Shown one piece after another: positions 24,850 to 34,244 of a DNA stretch of 64,000 bases. Source of the DNA: Phyllobacterium sp. 628 (GTDB lineage: Bacteria; Pseudomonadota; Alphaproteobacteria; Rhizobiales; Rhizobiaceae). Where the stretch lies: the NCBI RefSeq assembly GCF_014189505.1, contig NZ_CP050301.1, forward strand, positions 1,867,501-1,931,500. The letters are read 5' to 3'. The notes under the pieces were generated by a model. It saw only the letters and a program-made list of their open reading frames with translations, ran no database searches and was not told where the DNA came from. The position numbers were made by a program, and so were the translations under genes. How positions within the stretch are numbered: the stretch's first letter is position 1; each line of letters starts with the position of its first letter.

Positions 24850-26343
24850 TCAGCGCGATGCAAAATTCCAGAACGAGGTGGACGGCATATGTTCCACCAC
24901 AACGAGGCGTGTGACTTCGCCGCGCTGATAGGCTTTCAGGAACCGGCGGTAATCCTTGAAAACCACACAGCCATTTGAATCGCCACGTGGTCCAAGCATA
25001 TAGGTGTGGGCTAGCAGGCCATTGCGGCCAAAGGCGTTGCGGCCGTCAATCGGCGTCAGACGGATCGCGGCGACGCCGTGGAACAAAGCCTCGCGCATGG
25101 TCAGATCATAGGTATGCGGCGGTGTAGGGCCCCGATTGGACACCTTGGTATAGCGGGGATTGTCCAGCATGTGGCCCATCCCCGAATGCGCTTCAAGCTT
25201 TTCACCGTTGGGCAGATATACGGTGCCCGCCGAAATATCGTAGATCGCGACGCGGGTCTTGGCATTGGGCAACGGTGCGGAGCTTCTGTTGCCCGGCATG
25301 CTTTCGACGGCGGGGTTATTCGGACGTACGGAGGCAAGCCGCACCTGCGGGCGCTGGCTCTCCGGTGCGGACGGTGCTGGCGGGAAACTCTCCGCAGCCA
25401 GTTTCGGCCGTCGCAGGGGCAGGGGAATTTCGATTGCATCCGGCGCATCGTCCGCATCATCCGGCTCGACACTGGCGTTCTTTCTGTCGGGCGCATTTTC
25501 CGGGCCCGGCACCGTTTCCACGGTTTCGAGATCCGGTGCGAGCGGCCCGATCATTGGATTGCTCTCGGTGGCGGAAGGCGCATAACTGGCAAGGATCGGG
25601 ATGACAGGTTCGTGCCGCCGCACGTCCACCAGATCAGGCTGGGCGCTGAACGGGTTGCTCGACGCGGAATTCATCGCAGCATCCGCCGCGGCAACCTCAA
25701 GGCTTTTGCGCACGGGCGCATCTTCAGGCAAGGGAATAGCGCCAGCCGGTTTGCTATCGGGAGCGGCGACTCCATCCGTGGTAGCGGCGAGTGCCGATGC
25801 GCGATTGGCCAAAGCCGACTGGATTGACTGCCGCGACTCCGCATCCATGGGCGCTGATGGTGTGTTGAGAAGCGCCGTGACTGCAGATTCCGACAGCGGT
25901 GAACGTTCTATCAGCACAAGGGCGGAAGCCGGTTCAGCAAACGCATCATCGTGTGACACAACAACACGACCCGATGTGTTGGCGGAGGCCATTAAATCAG
26001 GATCTTTGGGCACCAGTCTGGCCCGGCCTGCAATGCGGGCCTTCAGATCGGGATTGGACAGTGCCAACGAAGCGGTGTTCGATCTGCGAACCACAGGATC
26101 GCGCGGATTGACAAGCGCGATGTTCTCAAACGCATGGGTGCCTTGTCGCACCACGCCCGGACCCGATGCAAGGGACACGACCATTTTCTGCGTCGTGCTG
26201 ATGGTGGTCAGCATCCACACGGTTGCAGCAATGCCGACGCCAATCGCCAAGGCGCTGACAAGCGTGCCGCGCGGCTTGGCCAGACGAAAATCAAATCCAC
26301 CAAAGGGACGGGACTGACTGAATGTATCGGTCGCGAACGCCAT
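24850..26343 (-). CDS. DUF2778 (Tlde1-like) domain protein with N-terminal membrane anchor
   Basis: A 497-residue protein. One membrane segment (about residues 29-48) is followed by a long low-complexity Pro/Ala/Glu region (about 70-355). A C-terminal DUF2778 domain starts at about VAIYDISAGTVYLPNGEKLE and includes HSGMGHMLDNPRY, GRNGLLAHTYMLG and GDSNGCVVFKDY (Cys about 459). DUF2778 includes Tlde1, a peptidoglycan peptidase effector with an L,D-transpeptidase-like His/Cys site. Here the anchor and long linker suggest a resident envelope enzyme acting on the cell wall. Confidence 0.85.
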   Translation of the reverse strand: MAFATDTFSQSRPFGGFDFRLAKPRGTLVSALAIGVGIAATVWMLTTISTTQKMVVSLASGPGVVRQGTHAFENIALVNPRDPVVRRSNTASLALSNPDLKARIAGRARLVPKDPDLMASANTSGRVVVSHDDAFAEPASALVLIERSPLSESAVTALLNTPSAPMDAESRQSIQSALANRASALAATTDGVAAPDSKPAGAIPLPEDAPVRKSLEVAAADAAMNSASSNPFSAQPDLVDVRRHEPVIPILASYAPSATESNPMIGPLAPDLETVETVPGPENAPDRKNASVEPDDADDAPDAIEIPLPLRRPKLAAESFPPAPSAPESQRPQVRLASVRPNNPAVESMPGNRSSAPLPNAKTRVAIYDISAGTVYLPNGEKLEAHSGMGHMLDNPRYTKVSNRGPTPPHTYDLTMREALFHGVAAIRLTPIDGRNAFGRNGLLAHTYMLGPRGDSNGCVVFKDYRRFLKAYQRGEVTRLVVVEHMPSTSFWNFASR

Positions 26344-26683
26344 CGTACTCTTTTTCCAAACGCTTACTCAAACCTGCGACTTACCCTCATGGGGATCGTC
26401 ACGGTCAATACTCAACCATCAAGCACGGAACTCGCGTGTCTGGCGTCAATTGCCGGCTGGTTTGAAGCATGAAGAATCTTGGTTACTAATTTCTTTATGG
26501 ATCGTGCTCTTTCCGATCACAAATTGCCACAGACCGGAAAAGAACGTTGTTGATAATATGCCGCTGAACCTATCCTCACCTGCTGCCGGGATCAATCCCG
26601 GCTTGCGCAAATGAGAATGCAGCATACTAATGAAACTCTTTGGTTTCATCTTGCCTCCAAGCAAATTTCATGAGGACATATCC
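26344..26683. other. Intergenic region with a GC-rich palindrome
   Basis: No gene is supported. It contains a perfect eight-base inverted repeat GCCGGGAT/ATCCCGGC at 26585-26602 of the REP kind. It is otherwise AT-richer upstream DNA of the DUF3311 gene. Confidence 0.5.
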
Positions 26684-26881
26684 ATGGAAAAAGGTTCAAG
26701 AAAGGCCATATTGTGGCTGCTTGCGATTCCTTACATCGGACTGCTCTGGGTTCCTTTCTACAATTTCCGCGAACCTGAACTGTTCGGCTTTCCCTTCTTT
26801 TACTGGTATCAGCTGGCTTTCGTGCCATTGACTGCCTTGATTACGTGGATTGTTTACCGGAGCACGCGCTATGACGACTAA
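26684..26881 (+). CDS. DUF3311 family small membrane protein
   Basis: A 65-residue protein with two membrane segments and the DUF3311 pattern (LLAIPYIGLLWVPFYN, then FPFFYWYQLAFVPLTALITW). DUF3311 proteins are usually encoded directly before an SSS-family symporter and probably form its small subunit. Here the stop overlaps the symporter start by 11 bases, which implies translational coupling. GAGG lies ten bases before the ATG. Confidence 0.88.
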   Translation: MEKGSRKAILWLLAIPYIGLLWVPFYNFREPELFGFPFFYWYQLAFVPLTALITWIVYRSTRYDD

Positions 26882-28344
26882 TATTGATCCGGTCGCACTG
26901 TCAGTCTTCATTTTCTTCTTCGCTCTCGTCACAGTTCTTGGTTTTGTCGCCTCGCGCTGGCGTGCGCCAAAAAATATGGAACATATTGATGAGTGGGGTC
27001 TTGGCGGCCGCAATTTCGGCACGTGGATCACCTGGTTTCTTGTCGGCGGAGATTTTTACACGGCCTACACGGTGATCGCGGTTCCGGCGCTGGTCTATGC
27101 GGTCGGTGCCTACGGTTTCTTCGCATTGCCCTATACGATCATTGTCTATCCCTTTGTCTTCATGGTGATGCCGCTTCTGTGGAAGCGCGCCAAGGACAAT
27201 GGCTACGTGACGGCTGGTGACGTGGTGTTCGGACAATATGGTTCGCGCGGGCTGGAGCTTGCGGTGGCGCTAACTGGCGTGATTGCCACCATGCCCTATA
27301 TCGCGCTGCAGCTGGTGGGTATGGCTGCCGTTCTGCAGGCACTGGGATTGACTGGCGAGCTGCCACTGGCCGTCGCTTTCATCATCCTTGCGCTCTATAC
27401 CTATTCGGCGGGTTTGCGCGCGCCAGCGCTGATCGCGTTCGTGAAAGACATCATGATCTACATCGCGGTGATCGCTGCGGTGGCATTGATCCCGTCAAAG
27501 CTTGGTGGCTATGCCAATGTCTTCGCTTCGGCCGATGCGGCGTTCAAGGCGAAAGGTTCCGGTGATCTGCTGCTGGGTGGCAACCAGTATGTGGCCTATG
27601 CCACGCTGGCGCTGGGTTCAGCATTGGCTGCTTTCATGTATCCGCATACGCTAACCGGTATTTTTGCTTCCAATAGCGGCAACACCATCCGCAAGAATGC
27701 GGTGATGCTGCCCGCCTATACGTTGCTGCTCGGGCTTTTGGCGCTGCTCGGTTATATGGGCCATGCGGCGCATCTCAATGTCTCCAGCCCCAATCAGGTG
27801 GTGCCTGCGCTGTTCCAGACATTGTTCCCGAGCTGGTTTGCCGGGTTTGCGTTTGCCGCCATTGCTATTGGCGCGCTGGTGCCTGCGGCCGTGATGAGCA
27901 TTGGCGCGTCCAACCTTTTCACCCGCAATTTCTGGAAGGCCTATGTCAATCCAGCGGTGACGGATGCGGGGGGAGGCCAAGGTCGCCAAGGTCACATCGC
28001 TGATCATCAAAATCGGCGCTCTGTTGGTCATAGCATTCCTGCCGACGCAGTTCGCGCTCGACCTGCAATTGCTTGGCGGTATCTGGATTTTGCAGACGCT
28101 TCCGGCACTGGTGTTCGGACTCTATTCGCAGTGGTTCCGCGCGCCGGGCCTGCTTGCCGGTTGGCTGGTCGGTTTCTTTGGCGGGACCTATCTCGTGTGG
28201 AGCAATGGTCTTAAACCGTTGCAGGCAATCAGCCTCGGCGGGGCACCGTTCACGGTCTATATCGGGCTGCTGGCACTGGCTGCGAATATTATCGTGGCGA
28301 CGCTGGTGAATGTTGTGACTGTACCGGCAAGAAAGGCAGCTTGA
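26871..28344 (+). pseudogene. mctP: Frameshifted SSS-family monocarboxylate symporter (MctP-like)
   Basis: The first frame (26871 to about 27973) encodes most of a sodium:solute symporter: WGLGGRNFGTWITWFLVGGD, AYTVIAVPALVYAVGAYGFF and LGSALAAFMYPHTLTGIFAS. After AYVNPAVTDAG the normal continuation EAKVAKVTSLIIKIGALLV is found one frame over and runs to 28344. The break is at a run of six G (27968-27973), and five G would restore an intact protein of about 490 residues. With DUF3311 this matches the rhizobial MctP monocarboxylate uptake pair (lactate, pyruvate and similar). It is either inactivated or a homopolymer sequencing error. Confidence 0.85.
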
Positions 28345-28357
28345 AAGCTCTGAAATA

Positions 28358-28384
28358 TTACCCTCGAGCCCGGCTTGAGGGTAA
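28358..28384. repeat. Palindromic REP-like element
   Basis: TTACCCTCGAGCC and GGCTTGAGGGTAA pair with one mismatch around a single C, 14 bases past the symporter stop. Confidence 0.65.
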
Positions 28385-28408
28385 TGTTATCTATCCTGCA
28401 TTTCGATT

Positions 28409-28533
28409 GTGCGTGGTTCGACAAGCTCACCATGAGGGAGAGAAGTTGGCTGCAAAGCTACTCACCAAGGGTGCAAAATATGACTCCCTGCAATCCTCAC
28501 TCACCCTCATGGTGAGCTTGTCGAACCACGCAC
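28409..28533 (-). repeat. 125-bp palindromic repeat, copy 1
   Basis: Arms of about 33 bases begin GTGCGTGGTTCGACAAGCTC and pair with the right arm ending GAGCTTGTCGAACCACGCAC. The interior, read on the minus strand, starts GAGGATTGCAGGGAGTCA and matches the interior of the copy at 52767, so this copy lies in the opposite direction. It is non-coding and sits between genes. Confidence 0.85.
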
Positions 28534-28556
28534 CATGGGCTTGCGACACTATTGTC

Positions 28557-28871
28557 TTAACTGCGCTTCCCCTTTGCCACCGGCTTCAAATTACAAATTT
28601 CCGTGCGCTCGCGGATTTTTTGTCCCTGATACACCGAACCCCGCTTGAATATCCGGCAGCCATACCAGGGCGGGCGTTCGTGGGTTGTCTCGATTTCCAT
28701 GCGCTTGTAGGTGCGGTGGGAAAAGTCATGGCCAAAAATGCGGACGTTCTTGCCCAGACGCACTTCCGCCAGCGCCGGACCAGCGATCAGCAAACTTATA
28801 CTGAGGGCACAAACAAAAACGCGCGCCAAAGGGCGCGCGCTTGTTGTCAGGTTTTGGCCTGAATAAGCCAT
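28557..28871 (-). CDS. Small secreted basic protein, 104 aa
   Basis: The ATG at 28871 lies four bases after the stop of the upstream gene (28876), so it is probably translationally coupled to it. A signal peptide follows an extended N-region (about residues 17-37, ending GPALA). The mature part of about 67 residues is basic, with two Cys (WYGCRIF and TEICNL) that could form a disulfide. No ribosome-binding site of its own is clear. Family not recognised. Confidence 0.6.
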   Translation of the reverse strand: MAYSGQNLTTSARPLARVFVCALSISLLIAGPALAEVRLGKNVRIFGHDFSHRTYKRMEIETTHERPPWYGCRIFKRGSVYQGQKIRERTEICNLKPVAKGKRS

Positions 28872-28875
28872 GGGC

Positions 28876-29238
28876 TTAGACGAACTGGCTGAGGCCTGGA
28901 ATGGAGTTGACGACTTCGTCAACCGCTTCGCTACCAGCCTTTTCACGAGCAAATGCAATCGTTTCCTTGGAAATGCCAGAGATTTCGCTCATGCCGAGAC
29001 CAGCGCCCATCAGCTTGGAACCGAGGCCCATGACGCCGGGCATCAGGCCGGACAAAAAACCGCCGCCGGACTTGGCTTCGGCAATGGCTGCTTCCGCGCC
29101 CGGAATGCTGGCGATCAGCTCGGATGCCTTGGCAGGACCTTCCTTTTCCAGGAATGCCAGAATCAGGCCAACGGCCTTTTTTGCCGTCTCTGGATCAGTG
29201 CCAACATTGGCGGTAATGCGTGCGATAAGTTCATCCAT
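28876..29238 (-). CDS. Small helical protein, DUF2267-like
   Basis: A 120-residue protein. Residues 1-55 are helical and patterned like DUF2267-type proteins (MDELIARITANVGTDPETA, then GLILAFLEKEG and ELIASIPGAEAAI). A Gly/Met-rich segment (GGGFLSGLMPGVMGLGSKLM) and a C-terminal helix follow. The start MDELIAR follows GGGAG. The family name is a tentative memory match. It sits first in a two-gene unit with the secreted protein at 28557. Confidence 0.55.
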   Translation of the reverse strand: MDELIARITANVGTDPETAKKAVGLILAFLEKEGPAKASELIASIPGAEAAIAEAKSGGGFLSGLMPGVMGLGSKLMGAGLGMSEISGISKETIAFAREKAGSEAVDEVVNSIPGLSQFV

Positions 29239-29369
29239 AGACCTAAACTCCCGTGTGGCTTGAATTACGTTTACGTAATATGCGGTCATTCTTTCCATTG
29301 CAAGCCACTGCGTCAATCTGGTTAGCGTTTCTGATCGAAACGGAACAGGACAGATGCAACTCTTGCATC

Positions 29370-30305
29370 TCAGGATGACGTTGGTAAGTCAGGGATGGCA
29401 GCGCCTTTTGCCGGGACAGGCTGGCGGCCAAATCGGGCGGCAAGGGGAGGATAGGTCATGCCGAACACCATGATGGCAATGGCGGCCATTTGCACCGTGG
29501 CCGGTATTTCGGCAAGAACGACAACGCCAAGAAGCGCGGTGGCTATCGGTACCCACGGCATGAACAATGATGCTGTCTGCGAGCCCAATTCACGCACGAT
29601 ATAGGTATAGAGAAACATCGCCGCCGCGCCGGACAACAGGCCCTGCGTGATGATTTGCGCCCCGATTTCCCAAAGCGGCGCGGTGGTCAATCCACTCGGC
29701 GCAAGGCCATAGACAAGCGGAAGCGGTATGCAGGAGAGCAGCACGACCGAGGCCGTCGCCACGATCGGATCAACCTCCCACCGGCGTACCAGAGTGCCAT
29801 AAGTGGCGAACATCAGACCCGAAAAGGCAAACAGCATGTCGCCGAACAGAACCTGTGAGGTCGTTTCGGCAGCCGGGGAGACGAAGAGAAACAGCCCGGC
29901 GAGGACCGCCGCAAGGCCAATGACGCGGGCCCGTGACACCACATCGCCAAAAACCAGACGCGCAAGCAGGAAGGAAAACAGCATGATTGCAGCAGGAGCG
30001 ATCGCCGCGGCATGAGCGGCCGGAGCGTGGCGCATGCCCCAATTGATGATCCATGGATAGGGCAGGCCGACGAGCAAGGCAAGAATCAGCATTTTCCGTA
30101 AGCCCAGTGCCTTTATGGTTTTCAGCCCCTGTCTCGCCATGATGGCTGCAAAAACAATACCGGCTGCACCGAAGCGCAAAATCGTCAGATCGCTGGGGGT
30201 AAGGTGATCGCGCAAACTAAAACGCGCCGTCACAAACTGCAATGCATAGATGGCGACCATGACGATTCCGGCGATGAACGCGCGTTTGCCGTTTGGACTA
30301 TGCAT
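29370..30305 (-). CDS. DMT superfamily (EamA) transporter
   Basis: A 311-residue protein with ten hydrophobic segments in two EamA repeats: FIAGIVMVAIYALQFVTARF and DLTILRFGAAGIVFAAIMAR in the first, LLSGAAAMFLYTYIVRELG and LFMPWVPIATALLGVVVLAE in the second. Members export or import small metabolites. The substrate cannot be read from the sequence. AGGAAAT precedes the ATG. The gene is divergent from the HerA-like ATPase across 177 bases. Confidence 0.88.
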   Translation of the reverse strand: MHSPNGKRAFIAGIVMVAIYALQFVTARFSLRDHLTPSDLTILRFGAAGIVFAAIMARQGLKTIKALGLRKMLILALLVGLPYPWIINWGMRHAPAAHAAAIAPAAIMLFSFLLARLVFGDVVSRARVIGLAAVLAGLFLFVSPAAETTSQVLFGDMLFAFSGLMFATYGTLVRRWEVDPIVATASVVLLSCIPLPLVYGLAPSGLTTAPLWEIGAQIITQGLLSGAAAMFLYTYIVRELGSQTASLFMPWVPIATALLGVVVLAEIPATVQMAAIAIMVFGMTYPPLAARFGRQPVPAKGAAIPDLPTSS

Positions 30306-30482
30306 ATCCGGATTTCCTGTTTCGACTCGGATGATGCGCTTTGCGGCTGGCGCTTCTCCCGGCGATGTCAGCCTGAACTTTCTGCCCGGGTTTTACAAGA
30401 ACGTTATGCCAAAGCATTGTCGCTTCGGCATCGGGCCTTTATATCGGGTAGAAGCAACACCGCGCGATGAGGATCAATCGAT

Positions 30483-32018
30483 ATGGCAGCTGACGACAGA
30501 ATCTTCCTTGGTGCGAGCCGCAAGCCGGATGACAGCTATCAGCAGGCAGAGGCCCTGTTGCTGAAATATGGCAACCGGCACGGGCTGATTACCGGTGCGA
30601 CAGGTACAGGCAAGACTGTGACGCTGCAGGTGCTGGCGGAAGGTTTTTCGCGCGCTGGCGTCCCGGTGTTCTGCGCCGATATCAAGGGCGACCTTTCCGG
30701 CATTGGCGCCAAGGGTGAAGCCAAGGACTTTCTTGTCAAGCGCGCTGCCGATGTGAAGCTTGATCCCTACGAACTCGATGCATCGCCCGTCATTTTCTGG
30801 GATATTTTTGGCGAGCAGGGCCATCCGATCCGCGCCACCATTTCGGAGATGGGGCCCCTCTTGCTGTCGCGCCTGATGAATCTGACCGACGCGCAGGAAG
30901 GCATCATGAACATTGCCTTCAAGATCGCCGATGAAGAAGGCCTGCTTTTGCTTGACATGAAAGACCTGCAGTCATTGCTGGTCAATATTGCCGAGCGTGC
31001 CGAGGAAATCTCTGCCCGCTATGGCAATGTGACGAAGCCATCCGTAGGAGCAATCCAGCGTTCGTTGCTGGTGCTCGAACAGCAGGGCGGCACAAAGTTT
31101 TTCGGTGAACCCGCATTGAAAATCGCAGATATCATGCGCACCAGCACCAATGGGCGTGGTGTGGTGAGCGTGCTGGCAGCCGACAAGCTGATGATGAACC
31201 CGCGGCTTTATTCCACTTTCCTGCTTTGGCTGCTCTCGGAGCTTTTCGAGGAATTGCCGGAAATTGGTGATCCGGAAAAGCCGCGCCTCGTGTTCTTTTT
31301 CGACGAAGCGCATCTGTTGTTCAACGAAGCGCCCAAGGCGCTGCTTGACCGGGTGGAGCAGGTGGTGCGGTTGATCCGTTCCAAGGGCGTCGGCGTCTTC
31401 TTCATTTCGCAGAACCCGCTGGATGTGCCGGAAACCGTGCTGGCCCAGCTCGGCAACCGTCTGCAGCATGCGTTGCGTGCCTATACACCGCGCGAGCAGA
31501 ACGCGGTAAAGACCGCCGCCGATACATTCCGTCCAAATCCGGATTTCAACACGTTTGCCGCGATCACCAACCTTGCCACCGGTGAGGCGCTGGTTTCGAC
31601 TCTGGCCGACAAGGGCGTGCCTTCGGTGGTGCAACGCACATTGATCCGCCCGCCTGCCGGACGCATCGGGCCGCTGACCCCGGACGAACGGCAAAAACTG
31701 ATCAATTCCAGCCCGGTTGCCGGTCAATATGACGCGATGGTTGATCGCGAATCCGCTTACGAAATTTTGCAGAAGAAGGCAGCGCAGGTTCAAGCCGAAG
31801 TCGATACTGCCAAGGAGCAGGAAGCCGACAGTACCAGCGGCTGGCATCTGCCGGACATTCTTGGTGGCGGGAGCAGCAAGCCGGGTCCACGTGGAGGCCA
31901 GCCCCGAGCACGCCAGACTGTGGCGGAAGCCGCGATGAAGTCTGTGGTGCGCTCGGTTGGCAGCTCGCTCGGCCGCGCGCTGGTGCGGGGGATTTTGGGA
32001 AGTCTGAGCCGGCGATAG
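30483..32018 (+). CDS. HerA-like ATPase, DUF853 (YjgR) family
   Basis: A 511-residue P-loop ATPase of the FtsK/HerA superfamily. It has Walker A GATGTGKT (about residue 38), the Walker-B-adjacent CADIKGDLSG, and the long DUF853 core with KPSVGAIQRSLLVLEQQGG, LVFFFDEAHLLF (Walker B) and GVGVFFISQNPLDVPETVLA. The C-terminal part is polar and low complexity. It has no HAS domain or nuclease partner, so it is the stand-alone YjgR type of unknown role. GAGG precedes the start. Confidence 0.9.
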   Translation: MAADDRIFLGASRKPDDSYQQAEALLLKYGNRHGLITGATGTGKTVTLQVLAEGFSRAGVPVFCADIKGDLSGIGAKGEAKDFLVKRAADVKLDPYELDASPVIFWDIFGEQGHPIRATISEMGPLLLSRLMNLTDAQEGIMNIAFKIADEEGLLLLDMKDLQSLLVNIAERAEEISARYGNVTKPSVGAIQRSLLVLEQQGGTKFFGEPALKIADIMRTSTNGRGVVSVLAADKLMMNPRLYSTFLLWLLSELFEELPEIGDPEKPRLVFFFDEAHLLFNEAPKALLDRVEQVVRLIRSKGVGVFFISQNPLDVPETVLAQLGNRLQHALRAYTPREQNAVKTAADTFRPNPDFNTFAAITNLATGEALVSTLADKGVPSVVQRTLIRPPAGRIGPLTPDERQKLINSSPVAGQYDAMVDRESAYEILQKKAAQVQAEVDTAKEQEADSTSGWHLPDILGGGSSKPGPRGGQPRARQTVAEAAMKSVVRSVGSSLGRALVRGILGSLSRR

Positions 32019-32039
32019 GCGCGTCAAGCGAGCATCAGA

Positions 32040-32933
32040 ATGATCAAAGCAATATCATTTCTGCCCCGCATGAGAACATTGCTGCGGGTGCTCGTTGCCA
32101 GTCTGCTGGCTTTCGTAGTAGCCGGAGCAGCCCAAGCCAAAGACAGTGAGCAGGTGATCGGCGGCGTCCACGTGCATGTCTGGGAGCCGGATCAGCGTCA
32201 GACGCCCAAACAGCCGGTTATCTTTTTCTCGCATGGCTTCCACGGCTGTTCGACACAGTCCAAGTTTTTGATGCGGGCCTTTGCCGATGCGGGCTATATC
32301 GTCTTTGCACCAAACCATCATGATGCGACCTGCAACAATGGCGATCAGAAGATTTGGGACAAGCCGCAGGTTTCGTTGCGCAAGCCTTACAAATGGACCG
32401 AGGCGACCCACCGCAACCGGGCCGATGATTTCAAAAAGCTGATTGCTGCGTTGAAACGCGACCGGCAATGGAACAGCAAGATCAATTGGTCCCAGATGGG
32501 GCTGGCCGGTCATTCCCTTGGTGGTTATACGGTGCTCGGGATGAGCGGTGCCTGGCCAAGCTGGCAGGTGGACGGCGTGAAGGCGACATTGGCATTGTCG
32601 CCATTTATCAAACCATATTTTCCGGAGCACCTGCTCGGCAGGCTGACGGCGCCGGTCATGTATCAGGGCGGCACGCGCGATATTTTCGTAACGCCTCCCG
32701 TGCGCCGCGCGGGTGGCGGCTATGATCGCTCACCCGCGCCGAAATATTATGTCGAGTTTTTTGGCGCAGGTCATTTGACATGGACTGATCTTGGTCTGTT
32801 TACACGCAAGCGCATTACCGAAACTGCCGTGGCATTCATGGATCGCTATGTCAGAGGCAAGCCCGTCGATGCGAATCTCCAGGCGATAGGCGGGATGTCC
32901 GGTGTCACCGATTTTCGCTATCAATTGCATTAA
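32040..32933 (+). CDS. Secreted alpha/beta hydrolase
   Basis: A 297-residue protein with a signal peptide (cleavage likely after GAAQA near residue 34). The hydrolase core has FFSHGFHGCSTQSKFL (oxyanion-hole region) and GLAGHSLGGYTVLG (nucleophile elbow G-x-S-x-G). A likely catalytic His is in FFGAGHLTW, and TRDIF may supply the Asp. It resembles extracytoplasmic lipase or dienelactone-hydrolase-like esterases. Two Cys in the early part may pair. It follows the HerA-like gene by 21 bases and may be cotranscribed. A second start, MRTLL, is ten codons inside. Confidence 0.85.
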   Translation: MIKAISFLPRMRTLLRVLVASLLAFVVAGAAQAKDSEQVIGGVHVHVWEPDQRQTPKQPVIFFSHGFHGCSTQSKFLMRAFADAGYIVFAPNHHDATCNNGDQKIWDKPQVSLRKPYKWTEATHRNRADDFKKLIAALKRDRQWNSKINWSQMGLAGHSLGGYTVLGMSGAWPSWQVDGVKATLALSPFIKPYFPEHLLGRLTAPVMYQGGTRDIFVTPPVRRAGGGYDRSPAPKYYVEFFGAGHLTWTDLGLFTRKRITETAVAFMDRYVRGKPVDANLQAIGGMSGVTDFRYQLH

Positions 32934-33146
32934 AAGCCGCGCGGCACGTTTTCACGAATTGTTTATCGGCGGTTGAACGGATGCCACGCTCTGTCGGCAG
33001 CATTTCTGTTGCGGCACAGCAACAGTCGGGGTGTCGCCTTTTTTACGCCCTATTGCCAACGGTTGGCCGCCACATTTTATGTGCGTTTAGAGCATGTAAA
33101 CCCGATCAGTCTACCTTCGTCCTGTCTCCCACCGTTAAATGGTTGA

Positions 33147-33857
33147 ATGATGCAAAACACAATTTCCCGCCGCGGCTTCCTAACTGCGTTGACCGCAACG
33201 GCGGCCGCCGGTCTTGCCGGATGTGCTGCGATCCCGGATATGCCGGTAATCAGAGTCGATGATGACGGCAGACTGCTTTCACCGCAAACCGATGTGGATT
33301 CGGCGCTCGGATCCTATGCGGGTATGTATGCGGCCCGCGAAGATGATGGCTTCCAGTTGCCTGCTATCCCGATAGGCAAGATGGACAAGCGCTATCTGCG
33401 TCAGGTTGTGCAGGATCCCACAGGTGAACAGCCGGGCACCATTGTTGTCGATACCCAGAACAAGTTCCTTTATCTGGTGCGCGAAGGCGGACAGGCTATT
33501 CGCTACGGCGTCGGTATCGGCCGCGAAGGTTTTGCCTGGTCAGGCCGTGCGGTTATCCAGTGGAAGCGCCATTGGCCAACCTGGACTCCACCGGACGAAA
33601 TGGTGGCCCGCCAGCCGGAACTGGTTCAGTACAGCGCCCGCAATGGCGGCATGCAGCCTGGCCTGAAAAACCCGCTCGGCGCTCGCGCATTGTATATTTT
33701 CCAGAACGGTCAGGACACGCTCTATCGCCTGCACGGTTCACCCGAATGGTGGTCTATCGGAAAGGCTGTCTCATCCGGCTGCGTTCGTCTGATCAATCAG
33801 GACATTATCGATCTTTATGATCGTGTACCGAACAAGACACCAATTCTGGTAATGTAG
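33147..33857 (+). CDS. L,D-transpeptidase (YkuD domain), Tat-type signal
   Basis: A 236-residue protein. The N-terminus SRRGFLTALTATAAAG has a twin-arginine motif, followed by LAGC, which could be a lipobox (Cys26). The YkuD domain follows, with GTIVVDTQNKFLYLV at the start and the catalytic HGSPEWWSIGKAVSSGCVRL (His about 196, Cys about 212). The family forms 3-3 peptidoglycan cross-links or attaches proteins to the wall. Export by Tat or anchoring as a lipoprotein is inferred. Confidence 0.92.
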   Translation: MMQNTISRRGFLTALTATAAAGLAGCAAIPDMPVIRVDDDGRLLSPQTDVDSALGSYAGMYAAREDDGFQLPAIPIGKMDKRYLRQVVQDPTGEQPGTIVVDTQNKFLYLVREGGQAIRYGVGIGREGFAWSGRAVIQWKRHWPTWTPPDEMVARQPELVQYSARNGGMQPGLKNPLGARALYIFQNGQDTLYRLHGSPEWWSIGKAVSSGCVRLINQDIIDLYDRVPNKTPILVM

Positions 33858-33881
33858 TCTTCGTTCAATTATTCATCCTAT

Positions 33882-33914
33882 GAAAAAGCCGGGGGCTCGC
33901 GCCACCGGCTTTTT
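33882..33914 (+). terminator. Rho-independent terminator of the L,D-transpeptidase gene
   Basis: AAAAAGCCGG/CCGGCTTTTT stem with a loop of about 13 bases, ending in a T run. A second perfect hairpin GGCCTCG/CGAGGCC lies at 33940-33957. Confidence 0.88.
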
Positions 33915-34244
33915 GTTTGTCCGCACGCGGAAAGGACAGGCCTCGCGAACGAGGCCTGCCAATCATCCGTATCGGGGGTGGGAAAGATAATACGGAAGCT
34001 CCAAATGTCGGGGAACCACTTTATCCGCCGTGGATATTTCTATGTCTGTACACGGGCGGACAATGAAAGTGTGCCGCATTCTGTGATGACGTACAATTAA
34101 GCGAAAGTATGAGGTCGGCCGTTTTGGCGATGATTTGTGTTGCTGTGCTGTAGAGAAAGAAGGTCTCTTTGCTGGAGCCATTGACCTTGCGATCGAATGG
34201 CATTTCGATAGGCGGCAGAAAAGACACAGACGGAATCACATATC
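33915..34244. other. Intergenic region, no supported gene
   Basis: Apart from the hairpin at 33940-33957, I see only upstream DNA of the aminotransferase gene. Minus-strand frames here (33963-34181 and similar) have no start signal or family resemblance. Confidence 0.5.

Noticed and set aside
24850..26343. DUF2778 protein considered as a T6SS effector with an immunity gene
   Set aside because: It has its own membrane anchor and long linker, and no T6SS gene or small periplasmic immunity partner lies next to it.
30972..32027. 351-codon frame antisense to the HerA-like ATPase
   Set aside because: The opposite strand carries intact Walker motifs, and this frame is His/Gln-rich and shadow-like.
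33963..34239. Two minus-strand frames in the aminotransferase upstream region
   Set aside because: No start signal, odd composition and mutual overlap.
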